Positions 10,947-24,300 of a stretch of DNA of 64,000 nt are shown piece after piece. The notes under the pieces were generated by a model that was given only the letters and a program-made list of their open reading frames with translations, was not told where the DNA came from and did no database searches. This DNA comes from Monarcha castaneiventris obscurior (taxonomy: Eukaryota > Chordata > Aves > Passeriformes > Monarchidae), in assembly GCA_026261815.1 (NCBI GenBank), contig JAMPIT010000258.1:14189501-14253500 (forward strand). Reading direction: 5' to 3'. The position numbers and the translations under genes were made by a program. Numbering within the stretch: the stretch's first letter is position 1; each line of letters opens with the position of its first letter.

Positions 10947-13900
10947 GTAAGTGCTCCTTTTACATGAACAGCACATGGATTTTGAATGTAGTTTCCTTTG
11001 AACGAATGTGGTTGGCAGTAGTGACCATCTCCATCTTTGCTCATTTCAAACCCTCCCTGTTCTTAATTACTTTTATTGTATTTCAGCTTTGAAATAGAAG
11101 AGTCCAGGACACTGAGTTGATTAAAAGTGATATGTGGTAGGACTGTATAGCAATGAAGAGATGTAGAAGCTAGTAACTCAAGTTAGGGGTACGTTGTTTC
11201 TTTTCCTCTCAGCCAGAGACTAAAGCAAGTGGTAGCACTGTAGCCAATACTCTGCCTCTGCTCACCTGCCTGTTAGTGGCTTTTGCAGAACTAATGCCTA
11301 ATGAGAGAAGTGTCCTGTGTAGAAGTTACCTCTCTGTGCCCTTCTCTGCTGACAGCCCACGTGGCTAGGACTGAGACTTAGTAGCAGCATATCACTTAGG
11401 TGTCAGTTCCCTTCTGAAACAGATACTTTAAGCTGTTTGAAGAAGCTTGAAGTTGCTGGGGTTTTATTCCAGACCTAGGGTGGGAATAAGGGGCAGTGTG
11501 TACTGCTCTGCTGCTTTCTTTGTGTTGTTGACTACAGGCTAAGGCATAGGAACTTTTTTGTAGGCATTTACTTAGGGTCAGAAATGCTTTAATTAGGACT
11601 AGCTATTCTGAATGTTGTTATGATCTGAGAAGTGAAGTTCTGTGTGGAAAAATCTGGCCTTGCTGCTTTAGGGTTACAGAAGCCACAGTGAGAGAGATAC
11701 ACACATATGTGTATATATTAAAGGAAAAAAAGACCACAAGGAAAGGTACTAGAGTGAGCTCTTAGTCTGTTCTGTCAAACTGCAACACTTCTGTGCACCT
11801 CATTATTCTCTTTCATATCTCTTTTATATAAGCTGTCCAAAAAATCTTGACAAGAGTAGGCTACCAGGCACTAGAGTGATGTAAATAATAATGGTCACTT
11901 CAGGCTAGTGATAAAACACCTGATTATGACATAGCATCAAAAGATCCAATGGCAGCCATTAAAATCAGCATCCTTCCCCTTCACTTGAGACGCTGGCTAC
12001 ACCACACCAACATAAAGAGCATTTTCCTATTCAGTGACTATGAATAAATATCGTGTGTGTCCCTCAGAAACCACCTTCTCTTTGACAGTCTGATTTCTAC
12101 AATGAGCACTCCGGGGTGGGAAGGGAAAGGAGGCAGTCAAAGCAGGGACAGTTTATGTTTAATTGTTTTCCCCAAGGCTTGGGTGATAAAGACTCGACTA
12201 CTGATCGCTAAGGTGGCTTTTTAGAGTGGTTGGAAATTGTAATTAAACTGTGGGGCTGTGGTTTCTAGATGAATGTATATAGTATGTACGTGGGCATATC
12301 TACAAAGGAAGTATTCGACTCTTGAAGTGCTTATAAATAGCTTGGATAAAATCTGTTTGTTTTCAGCTATATCCTTTCAGACCTTGCTGCTTCTGCCACA
12401 TGATGGCAATAAAGGCACAGGGACAGTGGTGAAAAACAGACAAGCCTAATTTTTATTCATTGTCAGTGCATCTAGTATTTTGTTTCAAAGCCTAAAATGC
12501 CAGTCCTCTTAAGATTTTAAAGCATCCAGGACGTCAAGCATAATGCAGTGTATGGCTAAGCCATGGATGTTCTATATTCCCTTTACCTGAGTAAAGCATA
12601 GAGCCGTGCCAACAGCAGGGTGAGGAGGAAAGTAACGAAGTCTACAAGCCAAATGAGCATCTGTGTGAGTAGATGGGTTAAAATCCAGCCAGCCTCCAGC
12701 AGTCTGTCACATGCCTTCCGGTCTTTTGCAGCTGTAGCTGTGCAAATTGGCTCCACTTGAGGTCCAGCATGATGCTATTCCTTGAGGCAGGAACTTGCAA
12801 TTATTTCCTATGATTAATTAATGATTGAGGTAGAGGCCCTGAAGTCATTGCAGTTGAGCCCTGGATGGGGTGGACCAAGCTGTAGTTCCCTAGTGAGAAA
12901 AGAAAAGCTGCAAGAAAAACCGAAGCACCTGGGCTGAGATACAAAATTGTGGAAAGGAGGGTTTGGGGCCATATTTAACTTGAAATTAAAGTGTTTGGAG
13001 AAGTAAGCAAATTACAGTTAGGTGGTATTTTTACAGACCGAACCTTTTATTTGCTGTTTAGGAAGGGTCAAATTCAGTATCTTTTTTTTAAACTGAGTAG
13101 TTGGCATTTTGTTTATTTTTAAGTAGAAAATGAGTAACTGAAAGTGACAGTCTATGTCTTAAGGAAAATGGAAAGGTTTAAATATAATTCCTCAAATGCT
13201 GCTTTAGTAAATATGTGCACATTTTGTGGCAGTTTTCACATTTTACTTCTTAAGCCTCAGAATATTCATAATGCCAAAAAATCTTTGTTAAAAGGCCTTC
13301 TTTGATTAAAAAAAAAAAAAAAGGAAAAAATTGCAGCTCTAATAAGGCCAGATAGTCTCGTTTTCAATTTTGCTGAGTGTTGCTTTCTATGTAATCACAA
13401 TCAGTGAAGCAATTCATGAAGTAAGTCACTATGTGATGAGCAAGAGTAAGAAACTCCATTTCTCGTGGCTCAGAGATCTGTGATAAATGAAAGAAACTGC
13501 TTTAGAAGGCCCAGTGTAGCACAGACTGCAGATGATCCCTGTGGCCGGATTTTGTTGCCATATCGACAGACACCTTTCAAGACTTTGGGGAGATGCAAAA
13601 ATCATTGTTTCCACGAGTCCTCCTTTCCAGGACTCAGACAGTTGTAGAAATAAGAATGTTGTAGAAACAGTGATGGGAGCACTCTATGTACAGATTCCAT
13701 TTGGCTGCTTTAAAAAATGGTTGGCCCTCGATTCACCCAGTTATTTTGCTGAAAGACATAAAAGTCCAGGCAAGGCAGAGATGGTGACAGTTCAAAAAAT
13801 TGAAGGACAAAACAAAAATTATACTCAGGAGAGTATAATCTGTGTTTAATTTCCAGCTGGTGCTGCTGAAATCAAAGTCCTGCCTCTAAGCTTCAGACCA

Positions 13901-16900
13901 GAAAATGGACAGGATTCTGACACCTGCCCTGATCTGTACATTTTCAATATTGCTTCATTAGTATTATGGTTAAGCATGCATAACAATGTCATGAGCTTCA
14001 GGACTTCTGGTTGGAGAAACATGTAAAAGAAGCTCTTTGATGTCTTGCTCTTCATCCTCATAAATTGTGGTAGAAAAGGCAGTCAAGCTCACTGTCTTTT
14101 TTTACCAAAAATTTTCAGATATACAAAGGTTATCTTTGTGATAGGGTGATTGAGGAAAAGAAATGCAGGATAAGGATAGTAATATGAATGTTTTGTTTCT
14201 GCTACAGTGGAAGGCAATTGCCTGAGGTTAATCACAGAAGGAATTAATTCTGACTGTGCTTAACAGATATTTTCTCAGATGCACAGCTATTTAAAAAGTC
14301 CATGGATTTTCCAAAGATGAGTCCAACAAGAGTTTTGGGGAATTTTCTATATTGAGAATTAGTGCAATCATTTGGTGCCTCTTTGTTTTGTTTTGTCTGG
14401 AGAGTTTTGTTCGTTTGTAATTTATTTGTTGTTGTTTTGCAAGGTAAAGATGGCTACCAGTAATTTCTACCCATGTTACAAGGACAGTCCCATCTGTGTA
14501 AAGAATAATCCACATACAATTCTATAAGTACTTGGTAGGTGAAAGCAAGCTGCAGGCTTGAAAGGCAGGAACTTGGTACTCCAGTTATGGCAGTTTTCGT
14601 TCTCCAACAGCAAAGGCAGCACACTTGTAGCAAGATCCTAACTGATTACCTTTGGCTGATGTGACAATTCATGTACTTCCTTCTTTTCTGAAAGGAGAGC
14701 TATCTCAGTTTTCCCCAGCATCAGGTCTTTGGAACATAAAAGGACAGGAGTGACTGTTCTGTATTGGAGTGGGAGGAGATGTATCAAAGAACACTTTTCC
14801 TGGAGAAACAAGGAAGGAGGGGATGTACATGAGGCATGCACAAAGAAGCAGCAGATGTTCTGTACACCTTTAGTGATTACTTGTCTGGATTTGCACTTTG
14901 CAGTTCAGTAGAGAATGGGAGACCTCTGGATCCTGCTGACTGGGCTGTCACCGATGTTGTGAATTATTTCAGAACAGCTGGATTTGAAGAACAAGCCAAT
15001 GCTTTTCAGGAGCAGGTAAATCTGTTAGCAAGCACCTTTTGACTGCCGCCAGTTTCTCACATTGCACATTTTTGCCATGGGCCTGGTTATATACTGTAAA
15101 ATGGGAGAGAAAATCCCACAATAATGGGATTTGAGTCTGTTACTGGGTGACAATGCATGGGACTGTAATCTCTGAGTAATAATATTGTTCTACAAGCTGT
15201 GGATAATGAGTTGGAGTTTGTTTAAAATAGGGTTCAGAAAGGTGAAAAATTTAAACAAATTTTCTGGCTTGAACTCAGTCTCCCTGTACAACCCACTCAG
15301 TTTCACTGTCTTGTTATTTAAAATGTGAATGGTATTTAAAATGTGAATCCCCTTCTTTCTTAGTGTATTGTGCAGATACACTCATGAGTATTTATAAAAC
15401 CTGGGACTTCTAAGCAACAATTTGAGTTTGAAGGCATAGGGTGAAAAAGGGGCTGCTATGTTGCATTGAACTTGGCAGTACAAGTGAACATGGAAAGGGC
15501 AAGTTGGCAGTAATTTGGCAGAGGAGCAGCATATTTGTAGGACTCAGTCTGAGAAAGACTGGGTCTTTATTTCTGGGCCTTGTAACTGCTGATACTAATG
15601 GAAGGCTTCTTTTGGTAGATTAGATCAGCAAAGAGCTGAACAGTCAGATGGCCCATTGTAACTCACCTGCCAGCAGCTGGTAAAGGTGTGCTAGTGGGGC
15701 AGAATAGGGAAGTCAGCTTACTTGGCCTACATCCCACCAGTTCCACAGAGAAGTAACTTATATCAGATTGGCAGTACAGCACCTCCCCAGATAAGTCTGC
15801 AGGTTTGTGTGCGGCTACCAGGAAATTAGTCACCCACACTTGTAATTAGTTATCAAAACAGATGGCTTGACCTTCCAAGGTACTGAGCTGGTGCAAGTTA
15901 TTGGCAGCTTTGCAGGGACACTGTACATTGCACGTGAAATAACATCATGGTTGATCAGGTTAACGTTGCTGACCTTCAGCACCACGTCTGTGAAATCCCA
16001 TCTGATTGTAAATGATGCATATAACAAAGTACCTAAATTTAGCTCTTTGTTCTTGAGGGTGAAAAGCCTGGTGTTGGGTGATTCTCTGGCAGGTTGCAGA
16101 GAGAGGTTCTTTCTGCAGCTGCTACTCATTTCTCAGAATTTGAAGATGGGTGGACATGCCAAAAAAGAAAACGTTTAAGTGTGTCCCTTCTTTAATACAG
16201 CATCCATGTCTCCTCAACAGCCCTGGAAATGTGGCTTAAAAAAACCACATGGGCAAAGTAATTGTGGCCTCTGGGAGTCTTTTCCTTATACTGACAGATA
16301 CCTCTGACTTCCATCAAATGTCTTAACCTCTTTGCCTCACGGCTGGCTTGTCAATAATACTGCAGTAATTACTCCTGATTTTGCAGCAGGAAGGTGAGGC
16401 TAACTTATGGGTTTTGGCAAATCAGTTTGCAACAGCCTTATGGAAAACAGCGTAGAAGTAGAGTGTTAAGGCTTTGTTAGCGTTCTGCAGTGAGGGCAAG
16501 CAGTTTCAGTAGGGTAACAGAGGACTCTGCTAGGATAGCTATGTGCAGATATGTGGCTGTGATTCCACTGCCAACTTCACCTTATGCTAAAGCCTTGGAG
16601 AGAGAGGCTGACAGCTGCCACCAGGATGTGGCCGGGAGCTGAGGGATGCACAATCACAGCAGAAGTCGTTGCCACTTCCTTCCCCCTCCTTTCCATCAGC
16701 AGCATGAAGAGCAGCGAGTGCCTGTCTCTACATGCCAGGTTTGCCGGTCTATTCCCTGTCTGCACCAGGAACTGCCCCATGAACAACCCCGTCCCTAGCT
16801 TCTTATCAGTGGTGCTGTTCAGTTTCTTCTGCACTGTTTTCTAACACTAACTTTAACTGTATTCTTACAGTATTTTTTAATCAGGATGTTCCTGCAGTGC

Positions 16901-19900
16901 AGGATCAGTGCAGACAGGTTAATTTTGAACCCTTAGCAATCCTCTGTCTGTAGAGCACCAGGCATGCAGCTGCAATTCTGGCCATCTCTATTTTCCTCTG
17001 TTGTTTGCAGTTGCCTGGGCCCCAGAAACCTAGTTTCATTTGATCTACTGCCCTGAATATGTACTGGAAGAAGAATGAGTTTGTAAGCGGTAAAGGAAAG
17101 TATTCAGTTTCACCTACAACACTGGGAAATTGTTTTCCACAGAACTGCTTCAGTAGGGGTAGCACAATGGTTTCCTTACAAAATATCCTTAGCCCAGAAT
17201 GTAACCATGGCATCTATTATTACACTGAGCTTTTACACAAGAGTAACTGAGTCCACACTTAATTTTGATGAATCTGAATACATCTGGACTTACCTAAAAC
17301 AAGTGATTTTTTCTTACAATATTTTAAGGAAAATTAGAAAACATTTTAAGGGCTGCAAAATGTTTTATTAAAACTGTATTGTAAGTGCTGGTAAGAAGTG
17401 ATGCTTATATGATGATTATATATTATTCCTTCTTGGAGTTCCACTGATATCAGCAAATCAAAAGAGCTCACTGATGAAAACAGATTCAACTGAAGGATGT
17501 TGCCCAATAACGAAAACCCATAACATGAGCAAGCAAATCAGACACACCAAGAAGCTGGGGACACAGGATACCTGAAGAGGGAGGAATACCAGTTGCAGGA
17601 TGAGGGTGTAAACACCTTCAGAGAAATACAGCCTGCCAGTATGTGGCTGAGTTTTCTCTAGGAGCCCTGGAAGCGTGGGGGACTGTGGCCCACTCCAAGA
17701 CTGAGGCTGTATGCAAGGCCTCAAGATGTGCTTGTGCTCTGACCTTTGTTACTGCCCATGTGGCTTCTTGACCATTAGTGTTGTGATAGCCAGATATGCC
17801 CAAGTAGCCCAATACTGGTTTGCTGGCCTCACTGCAATGCCTTACCAGAAGGGAAACTGGGGTTTGACATCTGCTGGTGTCCACTACTGCTTTCTGGCAG
17901 AGCCATTGCGTGGAGGAGCATGTGAGCCTGCTGGCTGCCATGCTCTTGTGTTGGCTTACTGTACAACTTTGCACTTCTTAGTCACTTAGAGCAGAAACAG
18001 TGGTGGGAGGACTTGAAGCTTAAGCAGTCTCCTGGTTATTTGCTGAAGACAACGTGATACTGCTGTTGAGGTCATCCTGGCACAGTGGGGAATTACTGTT
18101 AGTTTGAGCTGTGCAGAGAAGTCTCTCTGCAGTTAGCATTAAAAAGGCATACTGAGAGCTGGCGTTGAAATTGCATCTGAAAAAAAATCCAGAAAATAGA
18201 GAAATAGCAGAGAAGAAATCAGAGAAGTCACCAGAGCATAGAAAATCTTACCTGGTACCAAAAAAGAGTTAACTGCGACAATTCTCCAGAAGCAGGTTAA
18301 TGTGGAAAACTTAAAGAAAGTGAAAGAGGTAAAACTTAAAATTCACACAACGATATAAAACGCTTGAACTCTGAATATGTAATCACTCATTCCTACATGG
18401 ATGTGTTTAAAGAATCAGTTTGCTATTCAGTGAAAGCCTTAGTAGTTACCAGCATTTTTAGAAACCACAGGGAACCCTGTGGAAGAAGAAGGGAAAGGAA
18501 TAGATGCTTTTTTCCTATTCTTGGAGTTTCTCCTATTCCAGGTACTGGATTTACTCCATTTGGATCCTACCAAGCTGGAGGCTGTTCTTCCTCCATAGCA
18601 TCGTTGAACAGCAGCAGAAAAGGCAACTTCAGATCGGTCATAGCAATGAGCAAAATACTCACTGGTGTCAAAATTCCCACAGAGAGAATTGTGACGAATG
18701 GAAAAGAGAGGATAGAAACTGGTTTTAACCATTAACATTCTCAACAGTAATTGGAAAGAGGCACCTGCTCTAATTGGGTAAAAAGTTATTGGAAACTTTT
18801 TTTCTTTTAGAAATACTGTTACTTTGTACTCCCTTGAGGGATTAGTAGTCATATACATCTTGGGGATGTTTTAAAGAAATGCCACTTTCAGCTGATTTTT
18901 GACTATGTTGTGGTTTGTCCATGTATTTTGTATTTATAAACTTTATCAAATTGTAAAAGATCAGTCTGGACACGTTCCTGCTGAACTCTAATAGAAGTCT
19001 TATTTTCATGTTGAGTTGTAATCAAGGATGGGATCTCTGATATTTCCAAGATAATATTTAATATTCCGAAGGAACATGCTGCAGTGGGATAAATTGATGT
19101 TTATAATACTGATAAAAATACTACATTTTGGGACAACAATAAATGCCAGCATTTGAATTAGTTGTTGGCTATTGATAACCAATTCAACAGTTAATACCAA
19201 GAGGTTTTAATTAAAAGTATAAAAAAGAATGAAACAGCAGAGTGGAGTCCAGTGCAGGAGAATGCCAGATAAGACTATATACATGTTTGGGTTATGATGC
19301 CCTTTGGAGATCTGGCTGTGTTGTGAGACACCAATCTCACACTGTTGTGTAGCTGTAGCTTGTGTTTCTGGAGTAGTTCAGTGTGACTGAACTGTAAGAA
19401 TGTGTAATGAAAAAGATGGTCCCATGTCTGCAAGGGAGAAGAGAGTTGAGAGACGTGGATTCTTTCTCTTCCATTTTGACAAGGTTTTGAGATGGAAAAA
19501 ACCCCCAAAGCCTACAGGATTTCTAACCTAAACAGGTCAGAAGGTCAAGGTCTGAGAGGAAAAAAAAATCCCACCATATCTGTGATTTACAAGAGGTATT
19601 TTAAGCAGGAGAGTTGAGACTTAAGCTGGCAAGTTGCTGCTTTTCTCCTCTTCCCTTTTAAGTTGAGAAAGAGAAGTTCCCTCAGTTTGTCAAGCTCCAG
19701 TTAGGCCCTTCTAAAATTTCTGATTGCAAGAGCCTTTTCCTTTTTTCCCCCCCACAGGATGCATGGGAATGTTGGCCTTTTAAGGAAGGCCTCTGAAGTT
19801 ATTAGCAGATACCCACTAGTCTAAACTTGCATATTGCTGTCAGTAGTAATTCTTCTGAAATGCACTTCATAAGCTGCCTTCTTAGGAGTATCCTTCCCTT

Positions 19901-20355
19901 AATGGCTTATAATTAGGCATTCTTCGCTTGTACCTATTAATTTGAAAGAAGTTTACTAGGAGAGAATTTTGAAATTAGGCTCATTTGGATTTTGTGCTTG
20001 ACTAAATATTATTTATGCCTTAGTCAGCACAGGTGAGCACTTGAAAAGTAGACAGCAGAGTTTAGCAGCTGTGAACATGGTTTCAAGAAAATCAAGGCTA
20101 CTATTTCTTTTTTCTCTGATCCACCATAGTAGTCTTCCATTTGTTGCATGACTGTTCTCATCTGTTAGATTTGTATATTTGTCTTTATCAACTCTTTAAT
20201 TCTTCTTATAGGAAATTGATGGGAAATCATTACTGTTGATGACAAGAAATGATGTACTGACTGGACTTTCATTAAAACTGGGGCCTGCGCTGAAAATCTA
20301 TGAATATCACGTAAAACCTCTACAGACACAACATCTAAAGAACAACTCTTTATAG
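10894..20355 (+). CDS. SAMD13: SAMD13, sterile alpha motif domain protein (spliced CDS)
   Basis: The coding exons are 10894-10946, 14904-15015 and 20212-20355. They join in frame (phases 2 and 0) to give 102 residues beginning [13 protein letters not shown]. Residues 31 to about 96, starting [16 protein letters not shown] and ending [16 protein letters not shown], form a single SAM domain. SAM domains are five-helix bundles that usually mediate protein-protein association, and no enzymatic motif is present. Length and sequence agree closely with mammalian SAMD13 as I know it. All splice sites are GT-AG: GTAAGT and GTAAAT donors, with GCAG and ATAG acceptors. The start is the first ATG after the acceptor at 10864-10865; a second in-frame ATG lies five codons on. 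The cellular role of SAMD13 is poorly known. Confidence 0.95.
10947..14903 (+). other. SAMD13 intron 1 (between coding exons)
   Basis: This is 4 kb of AT-rich intron with a donor GTAAGT and acceptor TTTGCAG. It includes a poly-A tract near 13,309-13,322. No nested gene is recognised. Open frames at 13.5-13.85 kb and 14.3-14.5 kb have no recognisable features. Confidence 0.8.
14904..15015 (+). CDS. SAMD13: SAMD13 coding exon 2
   Basis: The first base completes the Asn codon, and 37 codons follow ([18 protein letters not shown], then through the FRTAGFEEQ segment to FQEQ). The acceptor is TTTGCAG at 14897-14903 and the donor CAG|GTAAAT. It carries the first half of the SAM domain. Confidence 0.95.
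15315..15348 (+). repeat. 18-bp near-tandem duplication
   Basis: TATTTAAAATGTGAAT occurs twice, separated by GG. This looks like a small local duplication inside SAMD13 intron 2. Confidence 0.8.
16310..16390 (+). mobile_element. possible MIR SINE fragment
   Basis: GTCTTAACCTCTTTGCCTCA followed by AATAATACTG resembles the central-to-3' part of the MIR consensus (CTTAACCTCTCTGTGCCTCA ... GATAATAATA). It is short and diverged. Confidence 0.4.
20212..20355 (+). CDS. SAMD13: SAMD13 terminal coding exon
   Basis: The acceptor is TTCTTATAG at 20203-20211. It has 47 codons plus TAG and encodes [20 protein letters not shown] onward to the C-terminal LKNNSL. It carries the second half of the SAM domain, including the conserved LTGL...LG.AL core. 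Confidence 0.95.
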   Translation, partial: EIDGKSLLLMTRNDVLTGLSLKLGPALKIYEYHVKPLQTQHLKNNSL

Positions 20356-21353
20356 CTAATTGTCTAATTGGGGTCATGCTGTGCCTCAAAGGAAAAATAA
20401 GCAATTTGGTTTCATGTGATGGAACTTTGTAAAGAGAGAATATATCTATTAAGAGTTTAAACCAAATTACAATATATATCCTATTGGATAGAGTTGGCAA
20501 TATACTATATACTGAGTCTGAACTGAGAGAGGTGGTGTGTATTTTTTACATAGTACATTATGATTTTCTCTTTTAGGAAGTGTCAATGAGCATGTTGAGA
20601 TAGCTACATCACTGTATCCAGAACAAAAGGGAGGTATGTCATTCTCATTTTTGAGCCAGACACGTTCTTGATTTCATTAACTAAAATACCAAAAAAAAAG
20701 AAGAAAACCAACCCCAAAGTTTACATGCATCTTTAGAGAGAGGAACCAATTAAAGTAGGTTTTGATTTACACTAAAGACCTACTAAAATTATTACTACTT
20801 ATAATTTCAGGATGGGCCTGACACTTGCCAAGTCACCCTTTTTTGCAGAGGGTCCTATTTTGACCTTATTAAGGTTTACTCGTGGTATGCTGCAATGTTT
20901 AAAGCTGTACATAGAACTAACATAACTCCTTCAATAGCAGAAGGTGTTGCTGACAGGTGAAACCGGGTTGTATATTTTTTGCTGTGCTTTAAATTTTCAG
21001 CTTTTCACCTGTTTTTAATAGTAGTCCTATGTAAAATATAGTTGGTTTTTAAAGGTTTATGTTGCTTTGCAAACAAAAAAAAAAGCTTCATTTTATTCCT
21101 TTTTAATTTATGATTGTTTTCTAACATTATGCAGAAATTTGTAAAAAGTAAAATTCTGCACATTTTTAATATTGTCTGTCTTTGGTGTTGTAATGATTGA
21201 TTTTTTTTAATGCTTTACTTAACACTTTGAATACTTGTTTTAAGAACTGAAAGAAGCTGTCTTGTCACCATACATCTCTGTTAAAAGAGAGTCATGTTCA
21301 ATCTGTTTGTACTGGTTCCCTATTTGATAGGTTGCTTGCTATATCCCAATAAA
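20356..21353 (+). other. probable SAMD13 3' UTR
   Basis: AT-rich sequence after the stop, without a closer AATAAA. It is assumed to extend to the polyadenylation signal at 21348. Its length of about 1 kb is inferred. Confidence 0.45.
21348..21353 (+). terminator. candidate SAMD13 polyadenylation signal
   Basis: This is a canonical AATAAA in CCCAATAAAACATTG, followed within about 60 bases by a T/GT-rich stretch (TTTACTTTCTCTGTTGTGG) that could act as the downstream element. Confidence 0.45.
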
Positions 21354-21399
21354 ACATTGTTTAAGTTTGGATTCAGTTTACTTTACAGATCTTTTACTT

Positions 21400-24300
21400 T
21401 CTCTGTTGTGGTATACTGGAGCTCCTTTTCTCCGTTTTCCTATTAAAAAGGTATCAAAACCTACTTAATATTCTATGTTCTTGTGATTACTTTTAACATC
21501 AGCTACCATAATATTTAAAGATTTAATTATTTTTGCTCTTACTTCTCTGGTGTTGCTGCTGAAAGAGAAGCCAGTTCCTGGCTGGTCACAGTTCACCAGT
21601 AACAAGTTTCCCTTGCCCCTGTCTGGAGCTGTCAGTGGTGCAGAGCCACTGTGCTGGCCCCGGTACAGGGTGGTTTGATTTACCCCAGAATGTCTGGGAG
21701 ACAGCCCATGGACGGTGCTAAGCCCTGTCTGGGCTCACCATCCTCTCTGGCCCAGGGAGCTATGTCATGACCCCTGAAATGGGGATGTGGAGTTGCATCA
21801 GTGATGCTGAGCAAAGGAACCAAGAAGTAGGAAATAAGCACGAGAGTGTGGTGAAAGTGGAAATGGTGTGGGAGGAAATGTTGAGGGGGTGCAGCTGAGA
21901 AGGGAGAAGGTGCTGCTTTCTGCCAAGTTGGGACAAGATTCAGGGAGAAGGAGAAACTCCTGCAATCTCCTGCCTAGGCGGTGGCCCTGTCTTCACTTTG
22001 ACTTGGCCAGGGTGAGGTTGCTGTTCATGCTACAGTGCTTGGAGAGTTGCTTGTGGTTAGTGGTGTTAAAGGGAGAAAGGGGAGAGAAGGGACAAAGCCA
22101 TGGTAATAGCTATGCCAGAGGTAAAGCTCATGGTATATGCTATATTTCATAAATATGTACAGCAGCATGCTTTCTTGGATTCTTTCTAACCTTTACATGG
22201 TACAATATATTTATTTGGAATTTGAGACAATAGGACAGAGATGTATTTATTCATCATTTTTGTCTGTCCCTTATATTGTGCTTACTTCATGTGTTGGCCT
22301 ATGAGCAGCAGGTTTGTAAGTCACGGTCTGAATTCTGCTTAGGATTTTATTTATAGTTTGGTCATGTCCACAGATACCCGCTGGGAGTAGGGATCTTCTG
22401 GTAGACTAGATTCAAATAGAGATCATCAACCCTGCCTTAGGGAATTTTGAGCTATAGTCTGTATCTGTCTAATTTTGGGCTGCAATTTAAAAATCATACA
22501 TGAAACTCCTAAATATTTTAATATAGAATTAGGTATGTTTATGAAAAGGATCGTGAAAACAGTCTGGACATGCTAACCAGCTCTGTATTTGTAGAATTAT
22601 TTTGGATGAGAATACATAGTGCTGTGTTACTGAAGGATTAATTGAATATTCTTTTTTTCTCCATTTGCATGTTTGGTGCGGGATTTACATTTTGTGGTCC
22701 TATGGAAGACAGAATTAGAAGTAAAACATACTTATTCCAAGAGGGAGTAAAAATCTCCACTGTGCAGACATGAGAGTGCTTTTGATGACTCCTGAACACA
22801 GTTGTTTCTTTTAATATGTTTAATGAGCAAATGGATTGCATTCAGAAACATCCAGATTTTATTTCCCTTTTGCTCAGCTCCACTGAGTCATACAAGTAAA
22901 GGCCTAGCAGAAATCTCGTTGCAAGTGCAAAAGGGAATTTGGAAAATATTGGTCAAAGCTATGACAATTTTTTTACTGTCTCTGATTTTTATTGTAGTTT
23001 CCTACTGTTCTCTGAGCTTTCTAATGCTGCTGTTCTCTTTGTGCAGTTGACCATTCTGGTTTTGTCTCTTACATTCTCCTTGCTGTTTCTGGGAGAACAA
23101 AAAAAGTCTTTTTAAGAGACTGGAGGGTTTAAAAGAGGAAGTCAAAGCCAGATTATTTTTAGCTACCATTCCTCTTGCAGAAAACACAGCTGCTGTTGAG
23201 ATGAGGAAGCAACTGATAGGCATTACTGGATACAATGTCAGTACTGCAGCTCCCGAGTCGCAGCGCTATGCAGGAATCCAATTTAAATCATGCCCGTATA
23301 TGTGCCTGCAGCTGGGAGAGTCCCTCTTCCTTAAAAGCCCTGCCTGTGCTCTGGGTGATGGTTAAGCTGCCAGCATCTGACTGCTCGGCTGATGCAGGGG
23401 GTGAGTGTGATGATGGTCTTGGCTTTCACACCAAACCACAATTTAGAGAGTGCCCTTCTCCTCGAGGCAGCTTTAAGGAGTAAAGCAGCACTGAGCTCCC
23501 CTGCCCTGCTGTCAGTCAGCACAAAAACAATCATGCTACAGCCAAAGTCTTCCTCTTCCCTGTCCTTCCTCTCTCCTAATATCAGTAGTGCATATCTATC
23601 AGAATCTTTCACACACTTTTAAAATTATTTGAAAGTATCGCGGTATGTCTGTTCTGGTACGATGGGTGTGAAATATATATTGGAATTGTTCATCAGCTGG
23701 TCACTCTCCTCTCAAGCTGTGGATGCACAACATGGCATTGTGTTCTCTTTGCATCCAAAGAGAGCCAAGTACCACACTTAAAGCACGTGTAAGGCAGCTG
23801 TCAGCAAAGTATCTGTGGCTGTACCCGTCCACCAAGATTACTTTCTCAGCCCAGAAAAAATTGTTCTGATGACTTGCTGCCATCTCCCATCCCTGCACAT
23901 TATTGTTCCCAGTTTGTTCTAATGTGCTGCAATTGATCAGTTTGTAGAAGATTCTTTGCCCATATAATTGTAAGACAAGATTCATCAGCTGTAACAAAGG
24001 GAGTAGCCCCACATGCATCACTCCTGGTTAGAAATAGCCCTGGCAAAATGTCTCATTAGGCTGTCACTGTCAGGGTGTAATTGCCAAATTAACTCTTCCT
24101 TCTTTTCCCTGCTTTTTCCAACATGTTCAAATTCTACCAAATCCTTTCACTCTTGTTCTTTTTAAAAAATCAGCATTGAATTGATCTTTTGTCTTCAACA
24201 CTCCTCTTTCTACTGTCAAACTTAAGTAACAGTGATGGTTATTTTAAAATCAGAGTCTTATTTTCTGAGTCTGGGAGAAGCTGCAAATTTCTCTCTCATT

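Larger units (their letters stand above)
15016..20211 (+). other. SAMD13 intron 2
   Basis: This is a 5.2 kb intron. It holds an 18-bp near-tandem duplication built on TATTTAAAATGTGAAT (15315-15330 and 15333-15348) and a possible MIR fragment near 16.3 kb. Overlapping open frames on both strands at 15.83-16.18 and 16.58-16.84 kb have no recognised domain. Confidence 0.75.

Noticed and set aside
15830..16178. Overlapping open frames on both strands inside a SAMD13 intron, considered as a processed pseudogene or viral relic
   Set aside because: Neither translation matches a family I can name, there is no poly-A tail or target-site duplication in view, and both strands being open suggests chance.
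18364..18858. Sense and antisense open frames of 123 and 139 codons in SAMD13 intron 2
   Set aside because: No domain, signal peptide or conserved motif; splice context absent.
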